Of a stretch of DNA of 64,000 bases, positions 11,501-22,040 are shown piece by piece. Position 1 is the first letter of the stretch, and each line of letters starts with the position of its first letter. The DNA lies in assembly GCF_030272615.1 (NCBI RefSeq), contig NC_081405.1:24225272-24289271 (forward strand). The letters run 5' to 3'. Both the position numbers and the translations under genes were made by a program. This DNA comes from Cryptomeria japonica. Taxonomy: Eukaryota > Streptophyta > Pinopsida > Cupressales > Cupressaceae. Below the pieces are notes generated by a model. It did not search any database and had not been told where the DNA came from. It saw only the letters and a program-made list of their open reading frames with translations.

Positions 11501-11749
11501 GTCGATGATTTCACTTCATTGGTAGGTATAGAATCCATGTTGCGCCTCAATGAGAAGCTGATGCCATGTCAGAGCCTAAAGATGAAAGAATACAGGTGGC
11601 AGAAGGATGCATGTAGAGCCCGGCTGATGAGTTTAAAGAACCCGCACTCACAGGCCACACAAGAATTCATGTCTTCTTTCCAGAGCTGGAAACTGGTACG
11701 TCAGACCGTCGGAAATGAAGAAGAAGCCGGCGAATATAGCGGAAACTGA
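8544..11749 (+). pseudogene. unknown plus-strand gene, about 1000 codons, with tiny first exon; one frameshift and one stop
   Basis: I do not recognise the protein. A proposed first exon, ATGGAAAACAG at 8544-8554, ends at a GTGAGA donor; splicing to the AG at 8640-8641 keeps frame into MKSVMHFLGNV. The frame then shifts near 8820-8830: the preceding text ends GLIEAA and the next frame runs SPAFVHPELLQLCIDHYD. It stays open from there to a TAG at 10943-10945, and past that to TGA at 11747-11749. The N-terminal half is globular with many conserved-looking W, C and H residues. Residues coded around 9900-10600 are acidic, serine- and lysine-rich and probably disordered, with basic patches (SKAKKMK). 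The last 250 residues look helical. The pattern of a helical block followed by a 'sequence..S.E.I..VL' block recalls plant transposon-associated proteins, but that is only a resemblance. It lies antisense within the leader of element A, so it may be cargo or an inserted gene copy. Confidence 0.6.
8555..8641 (+). other. proposed 87-bp intron of the unknown gene
   Basis: It begins GTGAGAG after '..AACAG' and ends 'gtttaagttaag'. Joining the flanks gives codons M-E-N-R-M-K in one frame. The nearer AG at 8634-8635 would give an immediate stop. The pyrimidine tract is weak, so this is a proposal from sequence only. Confidence 0.4.
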
Positions 11750-12545
11750 ATCGTCACCTGTTGGCGTTCTATCTTTTTGATAACTGCTTTTTAGTTTTAT
11801 AACGGTTTCTTGTATTAACCCGATAGGGCTGAGTTTTAAGGGAGGCCCTTCGGGATTTCAAAAATAACTATAAATGATGGGGCATTAAAACTGTTTTGGG
11901 GGATCAGCAATAGAATAGAAAAGAATAGGAAGTTAAAAATAGTTTTATAGATTTTTCCGAAGAACAGGGATGAAGGATAGTATATGCATGTTTTAGCTTC
12001 CAAAGACTTTGTGCATTGAAGTTGGATATACATATATGAAAGATTTCGAGTTATGCTTTGAAACTTTGCGTTCTGAGTGTTGAATTATTATCACTTTGTG
12101 GAGATAATTCAGCGATTTGAAATTTCCTTATTGTTGTTGGTTAGTTGTAAGTTCATCTATTTCTTGTTTTGATATATGTGGAAAATCTAGCAGAAAATCC
12201 ATTCTTTGAAATAGATTTTGTTGATTAGATGTATGTGAGTTTTTCTATTTGCGATCTGTATTTTGTAATCACCTCACTACCTAGGAGTAGTTGAGAGAAC
12301 CTTATGCACTTTCGGGAAAAAGTGTCACTATAAAAACTGAATTCATTGTAAATCAGATAAGGGAGCTATACCTTTAGAAAAATTCAGAGAGGAAGTTAAA
12401 GTGAAACTAATACTTTCTCAACTGTAGTGAACGATTATGTTCTCTTCATAACATTGGGCATAGAGTAAATTAAGAGAAATTAAGTAAGAGGACAATCTGT
12501 TCACCAACACACACGTTATTCATAGTTTTCACCATGAATACATTT
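11750..12545. other. 3' flank of unknown gene, no further coding seen
   Basis: AT-rich non-coding sequence follows the TGA. No clear polyadenylation site or repeat was fixed by eye. Towards 12500 the sequence returns to what I read as the leader of element A. Confidence 0.4.
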
Positions 12546-12660
12546 GATTATAGTGGTTCGGAAGAGGTGGGTTTTCCTCGCTACCACTTGGGTCGTTCTC
12601 TTCTCACTAGTAGTCCTAATGACCACACGGGAAGACAGGCCCTCTAAAGATTAACAAAAA
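12546..12660 (-). other. conserved leader segment of element A
   Basis: The string 'gattatagtgg' followed by a 'ttcc..ctaccacttgggtcgttctcttctcac' pattern matches 43780-43850 in the leader of element C ('gattatagtgg', 'cccacttagatcgttcccctctcac'). In both elements it lies between the two phased repeat blocks. Its role is unknown; RNA packaging or translation control are possible. Confidence 0.5.
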
Positions 12661-13047
12661 AGAGCCTATTGCTCAAGACACAAAAGACAATGATTCAATT
12701 TTAGTGCACCAATGGAAGTGTTTGCTAGTCTATGAAAATAAGGCACACAACAAAATTATAAAACCCTAGCCAAGGCCCTGCAACAAAATTTGTTAGTAGT
12801 TTGGGTTGTTTCAAATGATCACCCCTTCCTGCAAGCACACAAGTTAGGTAAATTTTAGGAAAACCCAAAAAGACTTTCTGAAAAAGGGGCCTTCAACAAA
12901 AACGTTTTTGCTTCCAAAACAAGCTGCACAAACTTGGTTAGCTAGATCTGCAAGGGTTAGTCCAAAAATAAACCAGATCTGAAACCCTAAGTACGAAATC
13001 CAAAAATTGAACCAAAGAAAAATTTAAAATTCTGAAACAGTAAAACA
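12661..13047 (-). other. leader of element A, non-coding
   Basis: Moderately AT-rich sequence between the conserved leader segment and the phased array. No ORF longer than chance and no recognisable motif. Confidence 0.4.
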
Positions 13048-13300
13048 CAGACGTTGTTATACCAGACACAGACGCGTCTGTATGACACAGACGCGGTTCT
13101 GTGATGCACAGACGCGGCCAAAATACACAGACGCCTCTCTCGGACACAGACGCGAGCAGAAACAGCTCAGACGCGGTTCGGAAACACAGACGCCCCTTTC
13201 AGAAACCTGCAAAATAAAATTTGGCAGAAACGCAGACGTGATTCCAGACACCGCAGACGCTTCTGAAAATCAGAGACGCGATCCGAATGCTTGCAGACGC
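13048..13300. repeat. phased CAGACGC array, block 1 of element A
   Basis: CAGACGC or close variants start at 13048, 13069, 13088, 13109, 13128, 13147, 13168, 13187, 13233, 13254, 13273 (altered) and 13294. Steps are 19 or 21 bp apart from one gap of 46 where a copy seems lost. Spacers differ in every unit. It lies about 90 bp inside the primer binding site. Confidence 0.88.
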
Positions 13301-13391
13301 GGAAAAACCTAAAATGCCGTCGAAAAATGTCCGATCTGCAACTTCAAAAATGCAAAATCTGCAACAAAAGGTTAAATGCAAAGGGACAAGA

Positions 13392-13409
13392 GTCCCACCG
13401 GGTGTGCCA
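13392..13409 (-). promoter_or_regulatory. primer binding site of element A
   Basis: In the minus sense the LTR ends ..GAACA, then TTT, then TGGCACACCCGGTGGGAC. TGG pairs with a tRNA CCA end. The matching tRNA was not identified by eye; it is not the usual initiator-Met sequence. Confidence 0.7.
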
Positions 13410-13412
13410 AAA

Positions 13413-14196
13413 TGTTCATGGTGAAAATGGATAACAATAATAACAATATTGAAAGGCTAAATGAATTCAACCACTAAACCCTAGCCTAACAATCAACAAA
13501 GATCCACCATAACATATGAAGATTACCTAAGACAATGCAAATCACATGAAATCACAAAGATTATACCATCACATGCCCAATAGGGTTTTGATCTCCATTC
13601 TTCCTATCTCCATTGATCTTGCTTGATATATTTGCTCTCAGATTTTATATGCACAAGAGCTCAACAAAGAACGGAATGTGGTTGCAAGTAGGATCGTAGT
13701 GTAGCCAAGTCTTCAAGATTAGGTCATTAGCATGAGTGATTAGGGTTTGACAATGAAGAAAGCATCTTCTTAAATAGAAGACACAATATGAAATGGAGGG
13801 TTAAGATTGAGAGATGTAAAAAGAGAGGTCGGCTAGGATTAGAGGGTAGGTAAAAGAAATACCAAAATAATGAAAGAGGTAGGTAGTGTATGAATTAAGA
13901 GATGAATGACATGTGTCATGGGTAGAAAAAGCTAATGAATTAATTAAATAAATAAAGATTTATTTAATAAATAGAAGAAGTAGGATAATTAAATAAATAA
14001 AAATATTTATTTAATTTAGGAAAAGGATAATTTAAATAAATAAATGTATTTATTTAAATGAGAAATAAGGCTAGAAGAGGATAAATGAATTAATTAAATA
14101 AATAAAGATTTATTTAATTAATAGAAGAATTAGGCTTAGGTAATTAAATAAATAAAATATTTATTTAATTAGACTGGACAATTTTAGGTGTCTACA
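13413..14196 (-). repeat. 5' LTR of element A (784 bp)
   Basis: In the minus sense it runs from TGTAGACACCTAAAATTG to CCATGAACA, next to the primer binding site. The first 300 bp are alternating TTTAATTAAATAAAT-like units, as in the LTRs of C, E and F. Its outer end abuts 'gtttg', the truncated LTR of copia element B, so A (or this LTR) inserted into or across B. The matching 3' LTR and target duplication should lie left of the window. Confidence 0.8.
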
Positions 14197-14254
14197 GTTT
14201 GTTTGTTGTGTTGTGTAATCTTTCTTTTCTCCCCCTTCAAACTGGTATTAGAGA
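14197..14254 (+). repeat. 5' LTR remnant and primer binding site of copia element B
   Basis: The last 43 bp of the LTR ('gtttgtttgttgtg..cttca') match the end of B's 3' LTR at 19178-19223. They are followed after three bases by TGGTATTAGAGA at 14243-14254, close to the initiator-Met primer site TGGTATCAGAGC. The rest of this LTR is missing because LTR A begins here. Confidence 0.75.
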
Positions 14255-14615
14255 AGACTTGGTAGAGGTTGTTGTCCAAGCAGATTGTGAAGAAGGCAGT
14301 TCACAAAGAGTGTAGAAATTTGAAAGTGGTTTGTCCAAACTGTAAATCGTAGTTGAGGAGCTACCAAAGTTGAGAAAGGTTTTGTTTGAGAAGAAATAAA
14401 AGAGATCATGAGAATATATTAGTTGTTGTCCAAATGATTGGAGGATACCCATTGTAAGAAATTTACTGATTATTGCTTCATGACATGCTACCAATGCATA
14501 AATCTGCATATTACTATTTCTGAGATTGTAGTCAAAGAACCAAAGGTTAGAAAGTTAGTTGTTTGCACTTATACACAAAGAAAACAAAGGAGGCAAGTTT
14601 TCATTTTGAAAAATC

Positions 14616-15585
14616 ATGGCAACATCAAGTGCAAGTATTTCACAACCACAAATTCCAATGTTTAATGGTAAAAATTATGACCTCTGGAGTATTAAAATGA
14701 AAACCTTATTTTGCTCCCAAGGTATTTGGAACATTGTTGAAAATGGGTTCCCTGAACCAGCAAATCAACAAGCATATCAAGCACTTTCACAAGTTGACAA
14801 AGATTTGCTAGAGGAAAACAAGAAGAAAGATACAAAGGCACTATTTTTCATTCAACAAGAAATGGAGGAATCAATCTTTCCAAAGGTTGCAGCTACCACA
14901 AGATCAAAGCAAGCATGAGATAGTTTGCAAACATCATACCAAGGCACAAGCAAGGTAATAATGGCAAAACTACAAATACTTAGAAGGGATTTTGAAAATC
15001 TGCAAATGAAGGACTCAAATTCAATAGATTCATTTTTCACTCATGCAATGGCAATAGTAAATCAGCTAAGGTCCTATGCAGACACTATTGAAGATCAAAA
15101 GATTGTAGAGAAAACACTTAGAAGCCTGCCCACCAAGTTTGATGCAGCTGTAATAGCCATTCAGGAGGCCAAAGAGCTTTCTCAACTATCAGTAGATGAA
15201 TTAATGGGGTCACTCTTAGTGCATTAGCAAAGAATAAATTGATCAGGGACATCATCATTGGAAAATACATTCAAGACTCAACTTTCATTTGGAAAAACAA
15301 GAGGGAGATCAAATCACAACATAGGTAGAGGATGTTTTACACCAAGAGGAGGAAGAGACAATACACAATTTCATAGTAGAAGACCAACATCAAGCTCACA
15401 TGCTCAATCTACACCAACAAGAGGAAGGGGGAGAAATCATTCTCATAGCCATCATCAAGGATAAAGGTATGATAAATCCAACATCCAATGTCATTATTGT
15501 AATAAATTTGGGCATTTTGCATCAGAATGTAGAAAAAATATATATGATATGAACAAGCAAAAGGCACATTTTACAAATGAGAACT
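14616..15585 (+). pseudogene. Gag of Ty1/copia element B, several stops
   Basis: It starts MATSSASISQPQIPMF and has the copia Gag pattern 'FNGKNYDLWSIKMKTLF', then 'KVIMAKLQILRRDFENLQM', 'LRSLPTKFDAAV' and 'LSVDELMGSL'. A CCHC knuckle, CHYCNKFGHFASEC, is coded near 15490-15535. All parts stay in one frame but are broken by TGA at 14916, TAG at 15225, TGA near 15240, TAA at 15462 and TAG near 15585. Several stops fit single transitions (for example KQA-W-DSL to KQA-stop-DSL). Gag would form the virus-like particle and bind the RNA. The number of stops shows an old, dead copy. Confidence 0.85.
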
Positions 15586-15639
15586 AGCCAAACACTAGTG
15601 AACTAGACACCATATTTATAACATGCAATATAGCACAAG

Positions 15640-18600
15640 AGAGTTCCAAAGAAGCATGTTTCCTAGATAGCGATTGTAGTAATCACATGAGTTGTAATAA
15701 GGAGATGTTTGCAACAATGGATGATTCAGTAAAATCAGAAGTAAAATTGGGAAATGATCAACGAGTTTTAGTCATGGGCAAAGGGTCAATTAACATAAGA
15801 ACTAAGCAAGGTGAAGAGAAGCATATTTCTAATGTATACTATGTTCCTGGATTACAACACAACCTCATAAGCATTGGACAATTAGTGAAAAAAGGATATA
15901 GAATATACTTTCAAAATGGTGAATGTATGATTCTAGACAAGAAACCAAGCAATAGGCTAATTGCAAAAATTGAAATGACAAAAAATAGGATGTTTCCATT
16001 AAGAATTCAAAGTGAACTATTTGTAGAGCCACAAGGATTGCAAAAGGTTGTTGAATTATCTTTCAAAGCCTCATATAAAAATGAAACTTGGTTATGGCAT
16101 TTAAGGCTTGGATATTTAAACTTCAAAGGGTTAGAGTTGTTATACAAGAAGGAAATGGTATATGGGTTGCCACCAATAGAGCCACTTAAGACCACATGTG
16201 AGAGTTGCATATTGGCAAAGAAACATAGAAAATAATTTCCAATTGGGGAGTCTTATAGGGCAAAACATCCATTTTAGATAGTACATTCAGACCTTTGTGG
16301 ACCTATGCAAACACCTTCCATAAGTGGAAAGCTTTATTTCTTGACATTTATTGATGATTTTAGCAAAAAAGTATGGGTTTATTTCTTGAAATATAAATCA
16401 GATGTATTTGTTGTTTTTAAGGAGTTCAAGGCAAAAGTCGAGAAAGAAAGTGGATATTATATTAAAACATTGAGAACCGATCAAGGTGGAGAGTACATAT
16501 CAATTGATTTTCAGAATTTTTGCAAAGAAAATGGCATAAATAAGCAATTTACAACAAGGTATACTCCTCAACAAAATGGAGTAGCTAAGAGAAAGAATAG
16601 AACAATTATGGAAATGACACAAAGTATGATAAAAGCAAGACATCTACCAAATGAGTATTGGGCAGAAGCGGTTGCATGCTCGCTATACATATTAAATAGG
16701 TGTCCAACAAAAGTAGTGATAAATAAAACACCAGAAGAAGCTTGTAACAAAAGGAAGCATAACATATCACATTTAAGAGTTTTTGGTTGTGTGGCATATG
16801 CCTTGATACCTCAAGAGTTGAGAAAGAAACCTAGATGATAGAGGAGAGAAGTGCATATTTGTGGAATAGTGAACAATCCAAGGCATATAAGCTTTACAAT
16901 CCTATCACAAAGAAGATGATTATAAGCCATGATGTTAAGTTTGTTGAAGAAGAAGCATGGGATGGAAGCATAGACAAAACAAGTACAATTACACCTAGTG
17001 TTCCACAAGAGAATGAAGAGAATGAAACTCAAGATGAGAATCCTCCTACACAAGCAAATGCACCTACAACACCTTCTAGAGCACCTAGCACTCCAAATGC
17101 TACTACACCAGCAAGTAATAATAGCAGTGAATTTTCTAATCCAACTCTTGGATCACTAAGATCAAGATCCATAAACACTTCAAAGAAGACACGTAGTATA
17201 AGGGACATTTATGATGAAATCCAAGAGGTTGGAAATGATGATATATGCACTAATTTTGCATTCTTAACACAAGTTGATCAAATTTACTTTGAAGATGCCA
17301 TAAAAGATGACCAATAGATTGTAGCCATAGATGAAGAAATTCAATCAATAGAAAAGAATCAAACTTGGGATCTAGTAGAACTTCCTAAAGGCAAGGATGT
17401 GATTGGAGTTAAGTGGGGTTACAAAACAAAGTATAATGCTTATGGAAAAGTAGAGAATAACAAGGCAAGACTAGTGGCTATAGGCTTTGCACAACAACTG
17501 GGTATAGACTATAATGAAACATTTGCACCCATGGTAAGATTGGATACAATAAGAATGGTCTTATCTGTAGCAGCTCAAAACAAATGGAAAGTTTACCAAA
17601 TGGATGTTAAATCAGCATTCTTGAATGGAATTTTAGAAGAAGTGTATACCAGGTTATGAAATTTTGGGAGAAGAACATAAGGTATACAAACTGAAAAAGG
17701 CCCTATATGGTTTGAAGCAAGCTCCTAGAGCTTGGTACAGTAAGATAGATTCTTATTTTGTGGACAATGGGTTTATAAAGTGTGGAAATGAACCAACTTT
17801 GTATGTCAAAGTGAATGAAGAAAAAGAAATCTTGATAATTTGCTTGTACGTAGATGATTTGATATTCATAGGTAACATGTCCATTGACTCATTCAAGGTA
17901 GCCATGAAAAAGGAATTTGATATGAATGATTTGGAGCTCATAAGATACTTTCTTAGCATGGAGGTAAGTCAAAATGATCAAGGCATTGTCATATGTCAAA
18001 GTAAGTATGCTAGTGATTTATTGAAGAGATTTAAGATGACAAATGTGAATCTAGCTCCTACACCAGTTGCATTGGGTTTGAAACTTAGTAATGATGATCA
18101 AAGTTCTACGGTTGATGCAACTTTATTCAAAAGATTAGTGGGCAGCCTCATGTATCTAACCACCACAAGACTGGATATCATGTATGGGGTTAGTCTTATT
18201 TCTGGATTCATGGATAAACCAATGGAATCACATTGGAAAGCTGGAAAAAGAATTTTAAGGTATATAGCTGGAACAAAGAGTTTTGGGATTTTATATACAT
18301 CTTTAGATGACTACAAACTGAATGGATATATAAATAGTGATTGGGGAGGTAGCATAGATGATAGAAAAACCACTTCCAGGTATATCTTTCATCTTGGTTT
18401 TGGTGCTATCTCTTGGGAATCAAAGAAATAACCAATTGTCACCCTCTCATTAGCTGAAGCGGAATATGTTGCAACAACATCAACAACTTGCCAAGCAGTA
18501 TGGATGAGGAGAGTACTTTCAGATTTGGGGCATCAACAAGAAGAACCTATGAAAATCTATTGTGATAACAATTCAATAATTGCTTTATCTAAAAATCATG

Positions 18601-18800
18601 TCTTTCATAAATGGAGCAAGCATATAAATATACAATATCATTTTATAAGAGAATTGGTGAACAATACTGATATATGTCTCAAGTTTTGCAGGTTCGAAGA
18701 ACAACTAGCTGATATCTCTACAAAGCCACTTGCAAAGAACGTTTTTGAACATCTTCGTGAAGGAGTTGGAATTGTAGATATATATGGCAGTGAAGATTAA
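15640..18800 (+). pseudogene. Pol (protease, integrase, RT, RNase H) of copia element B, inactivated
   Basis: Domain order is PR-INT-RT-RH, diagnostic of Ty1/copia. Protease: FLDSDCSNHMS, with the usual DSG changed to DSD. The pre-integrase segment ends LWHLRLGYLNF and CESCILAKKH. Integrase has SDLCGPM and RTDQGGEY, but the third catalytic residue in NGVAKRKNRT is lysine where active copies have glutamate. RT has [13 protein letters not shown] and LYVDDLIFIGN. RNase H has NSDWGG, AEAEYVA and CDNNSIIALSKN. Breaks: stops near 16235, 16275, 17315 and 18429, a frame change near 16838, and a deletion with frame change at about 17655 that removes the residues before [11 protein letters not shown]. 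It cannot be active. Confidence 0.9.
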
Positions 18801-18807
18801 GGGGGGG

Positions 18808-19223
18808 TGTTGGTGACGTGGACTCCACTTCAACAACATAATTTCCCCTACTTTTTGTTTTCTAGCAACCACCACAACCACCACATTTACTGTCATTCTT
18901 CTTCTTCCCACTTCTTCTATTTTCTTCTATCTTCTTCTTCGATGTATCTAGACTCATATTGTGTGTTTTGGAAGCTTCTCCTGTAGGTTTGATGGGAGAT
19001 CTGTTTTGCTAAAAATTTAATAAATTGTATACTCTATTTTAACAAAAAGGGGCATGTATGAAATGAAAGCATAGGCAATTCTATAAGAAAATAAGGCATT
19101 AATATAAATCCTATCTTTTATTTACAACAATTGTTATTTCAGACTTCTGGCTGATCTATTTCATAATTTTGGGGTTTGTTTGTTTGTTTGTTGTGTTGCG
19201 TATCTTTCTTTTCTCCCTCTTCA
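18808..19223 (+). repeat. 3' LTR of copia element B (416 bp)
   Basis: It follows a 'aaggggggg' polypurine tract and starts TGTTGGTGACGTGG. It ends '..ctccctcttca', matching the 5' LTR remnant at 14197-14239. The two ends differ at a few positions, in keeping with an old insertion. Confidence 0.82.
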
Positions 19224-19896
19224 AGCAGATCAAGACAAATTATTTATTATTGTTGTTATGATCTTGGCATATAAATATGCATGCTATGTAAACTAGTAAG
19301 GAGGACAGACTTTGACATGAGAATATTTATGTAATATAATAATGTATCAGCTATATCACTTTCTGGTAAATGGAATTAGAGTTTGCCTGATCAGTTTCGT
19401 GTAAGAAAGATTTTTTCATCCACCATGTGAATCAAGACCTAGGGCCCACTCCTTGATGAAGCTTGGTGATGATGTATTTTATGGTAGTTGTGTGATTTAA
19501 ATTCCAGTAGTATATTTCGATAAAATAATTATGATTTGAGTGTGGTTTAGGGTTTAGTAGATTAAAGTTTGATTTCAGTATTATTGATTTGGTGAGAAGG
19601 TTTATTTTCTGTTAATAAATTGTTTGTTTTATTTTAAAATTTGCTTTCTGTGTAGCTCCTATCGCCAAGAAGTGACAGTTCTTGTTGTCAAGATCATTTT
19701 GGTTTGCAATTGGTTTAATTTAATAGTTGTATTCATAACCACTCAGCTTGATTCCTACAACCCTTGTGCAAATAGCCACGACACCTTTCGCAAGCTTACG
19801 AACCTCGGATTGACACATATAGACCAAGCTAAAACTAGTTATATTTTTTCTTATTCTTTACCCTAGTGTTGGCCTATCAATTTGCGTGCGATGTAC

Positions 19897-20136
19897 CTAG
19901 GTATGATTGATGATGATGGAGGAGGCGAATAGTGAGGTGACCAACAACATGTTTGCAGGCAATAGAACGAGCAGAGAGTTTGGCAGTGATGGAATGAGCG
20001 AAAAATTTGTGGGTGGCGGAACAAAGGGGGAAGTTGTGGGAGGAGGAATATAGAGAGAAGGATTTACAAGAGGCAGCCATAATATGGGTTGAGGTATAGT
20101 GCCTATTTGAGCTGGATTACTTTCCTCTATCCTCAT
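19897..20136 (-). CDS. possible proline- and leucine-rich small ORF (79 aa)
   Basis: It reads MRIEESNPAQIGTIPQP at the start and contains IPPPTTSPFVPPPTNF, then a hydrophobic leucine-rich tail. It overlaps the end of the membrane-anchor ORF (20117-20245) in another frame, so the two could be one gene broken by a one-base shift: an N-terminal anchor followed by a proline-rich exposed part. I recognise no family. It may equally be chance. Confidence 0.2.
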   Translation of the reverse strand: MRIEESNPAQIGTIPQPILWLPLVNPSLYIPPPTTSPFVPPPTNFSLIPSLPNSLLVLLPANMLLVTSLFASSIIINHT

Positions 20137-20245
20137 TGTTCTGGTGAATTACAATTACTATGTCTGCAATGAGGGCCACAACAAGAATTAGGGTTGCGGT
20201 TGCTATAAGAACACCTCTTTTCCTCGGCCTTCCTTTGTGCTTCAT
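20117..20245 (-). CDS. possible small single-pass membrane protein (42 aa)
   Basis: The ORF begins MKHKGRPRKRG, a strongly basic head, followed by about 21 hydrophobic residues (VLIATATLILVVALIADIVI) and a polar end NNEDRGK. This is the layout of a signal anchor with the basic end in the cytosol. It is too short to assign. It overlaps a downstream proline-rich ORF in another frame and could be the broken 5' end of a secreted or cell-wall protein gene. Confidence 0.3.
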   Translation of the reverse strand: MKHKGRPRKRGVLIATATLILVVALIADIVIVIHQNNEDRGK

Positions 20246-21129
20246 GATCCCAGTCGCCCTTTGGATCGTCCATGTTTTGTTAAAATAGCTGGAACAAGCT
20301 CTCTTTGTTGTTTATTGGGATCCAGTAAGGAAATTTAACTGCAACACTTTTAGAATCAAGATTTCTTCCCAATTAGGGCATAGGAAACTCATGCTTTCAA
20401 ATAGTACAAAAAAAATTCTTTAACAACACCTGAATTTAGGAAGCCTCCTCCACGAGTATTGCTTCGCAAAAAATAGAGATGGAAATTGGTATTTGGCAAA
20501 ACTTCCCGAGAGAAAATGTGTTGAATGATGATGTCATCATATGCTGCCATGCTAAAAATATATCCAAACATACATTTTTCATACAGCTCAACTTTTCTAT
20601 TTCAATTCGCTAATTTTAGGTCTCATAACATAGATCATGGTTTATGGAAGGAAGCGAAGATATTTACAAAATTCCACTCATTAAATCAAGTGAGTATTCT
20701 TATTAATTAAATTTGCATGCAACACCATTTCTTTTTGCCATCTGGTTAAAGATTGCATATTCGCGATGAAAGGAACATACATGAATTTATACTAAAAGCG
20801 TTTGAATCTTCCATCAGCCAATTCATTATTGTAATGGGCGAGGACCCATAGGGGATTGATGTCTATAATTCATCATTCAATTCCTATAATAGAATAGAAA
20901 TAAGATTGTAAGATTCAAGTTATATTTGGGCTTCAAGGGGAAGAATTTGCTGGTTGGAGCATGAATCCTGTAATGGAGTGGTTGTTGAATTGAATCTTTT
21001 TGAGAGATGCTAGACAAAATTTTACCCCCATCAAATGCTATTGACAAAGACTACCATTTCGTTGAGTTTTATGCAGAAATGTAGTATACTAGGGCACAGT
21101 GGAACAATTATACTTTCTTTCTTTTGGAA

Positions 21130-21900
21130 GTAATGGGCAATTAATTTTGGTTGACAAGGTATGTTGGTTTATATGATTTTTTTAATTAAATTTTTTACCT
21201 TAATATTTTAATCAAGAAAATATTTATTTATAAAATATTGAAAAGAAAAATATTTATTTTGTAACTTTTTTGCTTGCCTTTTGTTTTTTATATACATTTT
21301 TACAATATTAATATGTTAATTAAAATATATTATAATTGTCTTTATAAATATTATAATATAAATTATGTTTATATAATATAATTTGGATGATAAATGAGTA
21401 ACATATAATCAATATTTTTCACATAAATATACATAATCTCATTTTTTTATAATATATAATAGAGAGCTAAACAAAACAATACCCGCAATGAATTTGTAAT
21501 TTATAATTTAGTTAATAAATATGAAAATTTGAAAAACACTATTTTATCAACTTCTTTTATTATTGAATGTATTTCAAATTTGATAGTAGTGTTATGGTAT
21601 GTTACTTAGTATATTATGATTTTAAAATAATCAATATTTGTTTATTCTAATATTACTTTATACAACTTTATTATTTAACTTGATAACACACTATTTTTTT
21701 TCTTATATATATATATGCATAACATTATCTGAAAACATTAACAATTTCGATATTGAAAATAAAAATTTAATATTTTCAAATTATTTCTCACGAATAAGCC
21801 TTTCTTGCATTAAAAAGGATATTTTATTTAATCTATAAAATTATTTCTCTTAAATAAGTCTTGTGTTATGAGATATTTTATTTTAATTTCTATAAAATAA
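21130..21900. other. AT-rich region
   Basis: Mostly A and T with many runs, TATA-like strings and no ORF of note. Such sequence could attach to the nuclear matrix, but nothing specific supports it. It runs into the Helitron-like 3' end. Confidence 0.5.
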
Positions 21901-22040
21901 ACAATGTGTATTGCCCAAATGACCTACCAGTTGACCCCATGTATTGCCCACATGTATACAAAATTTAGAACAATTTTTTTCTTGATTGACCTTATGCACT
22001 TTTTCAGCGTACCCATTGCACACCAAGGTGCAATTGCTAG
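21900..22040 (+). mobile_element. Helitron-like 3' end, copy 1
   Basis: The sequence ends 'attgcacaccaaggtgcaat' (7-bp stem ATTGCAC/GTGCAAT) then TG and CTAG, followed by T. This is the layout of a Helitron 3' terminus (hairpin, CTRR end, T-flank), though the hairpin is unusually near the end. The upstream phrases 'ttgaccccatgtattgccc' and 'cttgattgaccttatgcac' recur in the copies ending at 27219 and 47563. The 5' end was not found. It abuts the cut 5' end of a copia remnant. Confidence 0.45.

Larger units (their letters stand above)
19224..21129. other. intergenic sequence, mostly unassigned
   Basis: Non-repetitive by eye and moderately AT-rich. The only items I single out are the two overlapping small minus-strand ORFs at 19897-20245. 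No domain was recognised elsewhere. Confidence 0.4.

Noticed and set aside
14197..14239. GTTTG repeats as a microsatellite
   Set aside because: They are the end of the copia LTR, matched at 19178-19223.
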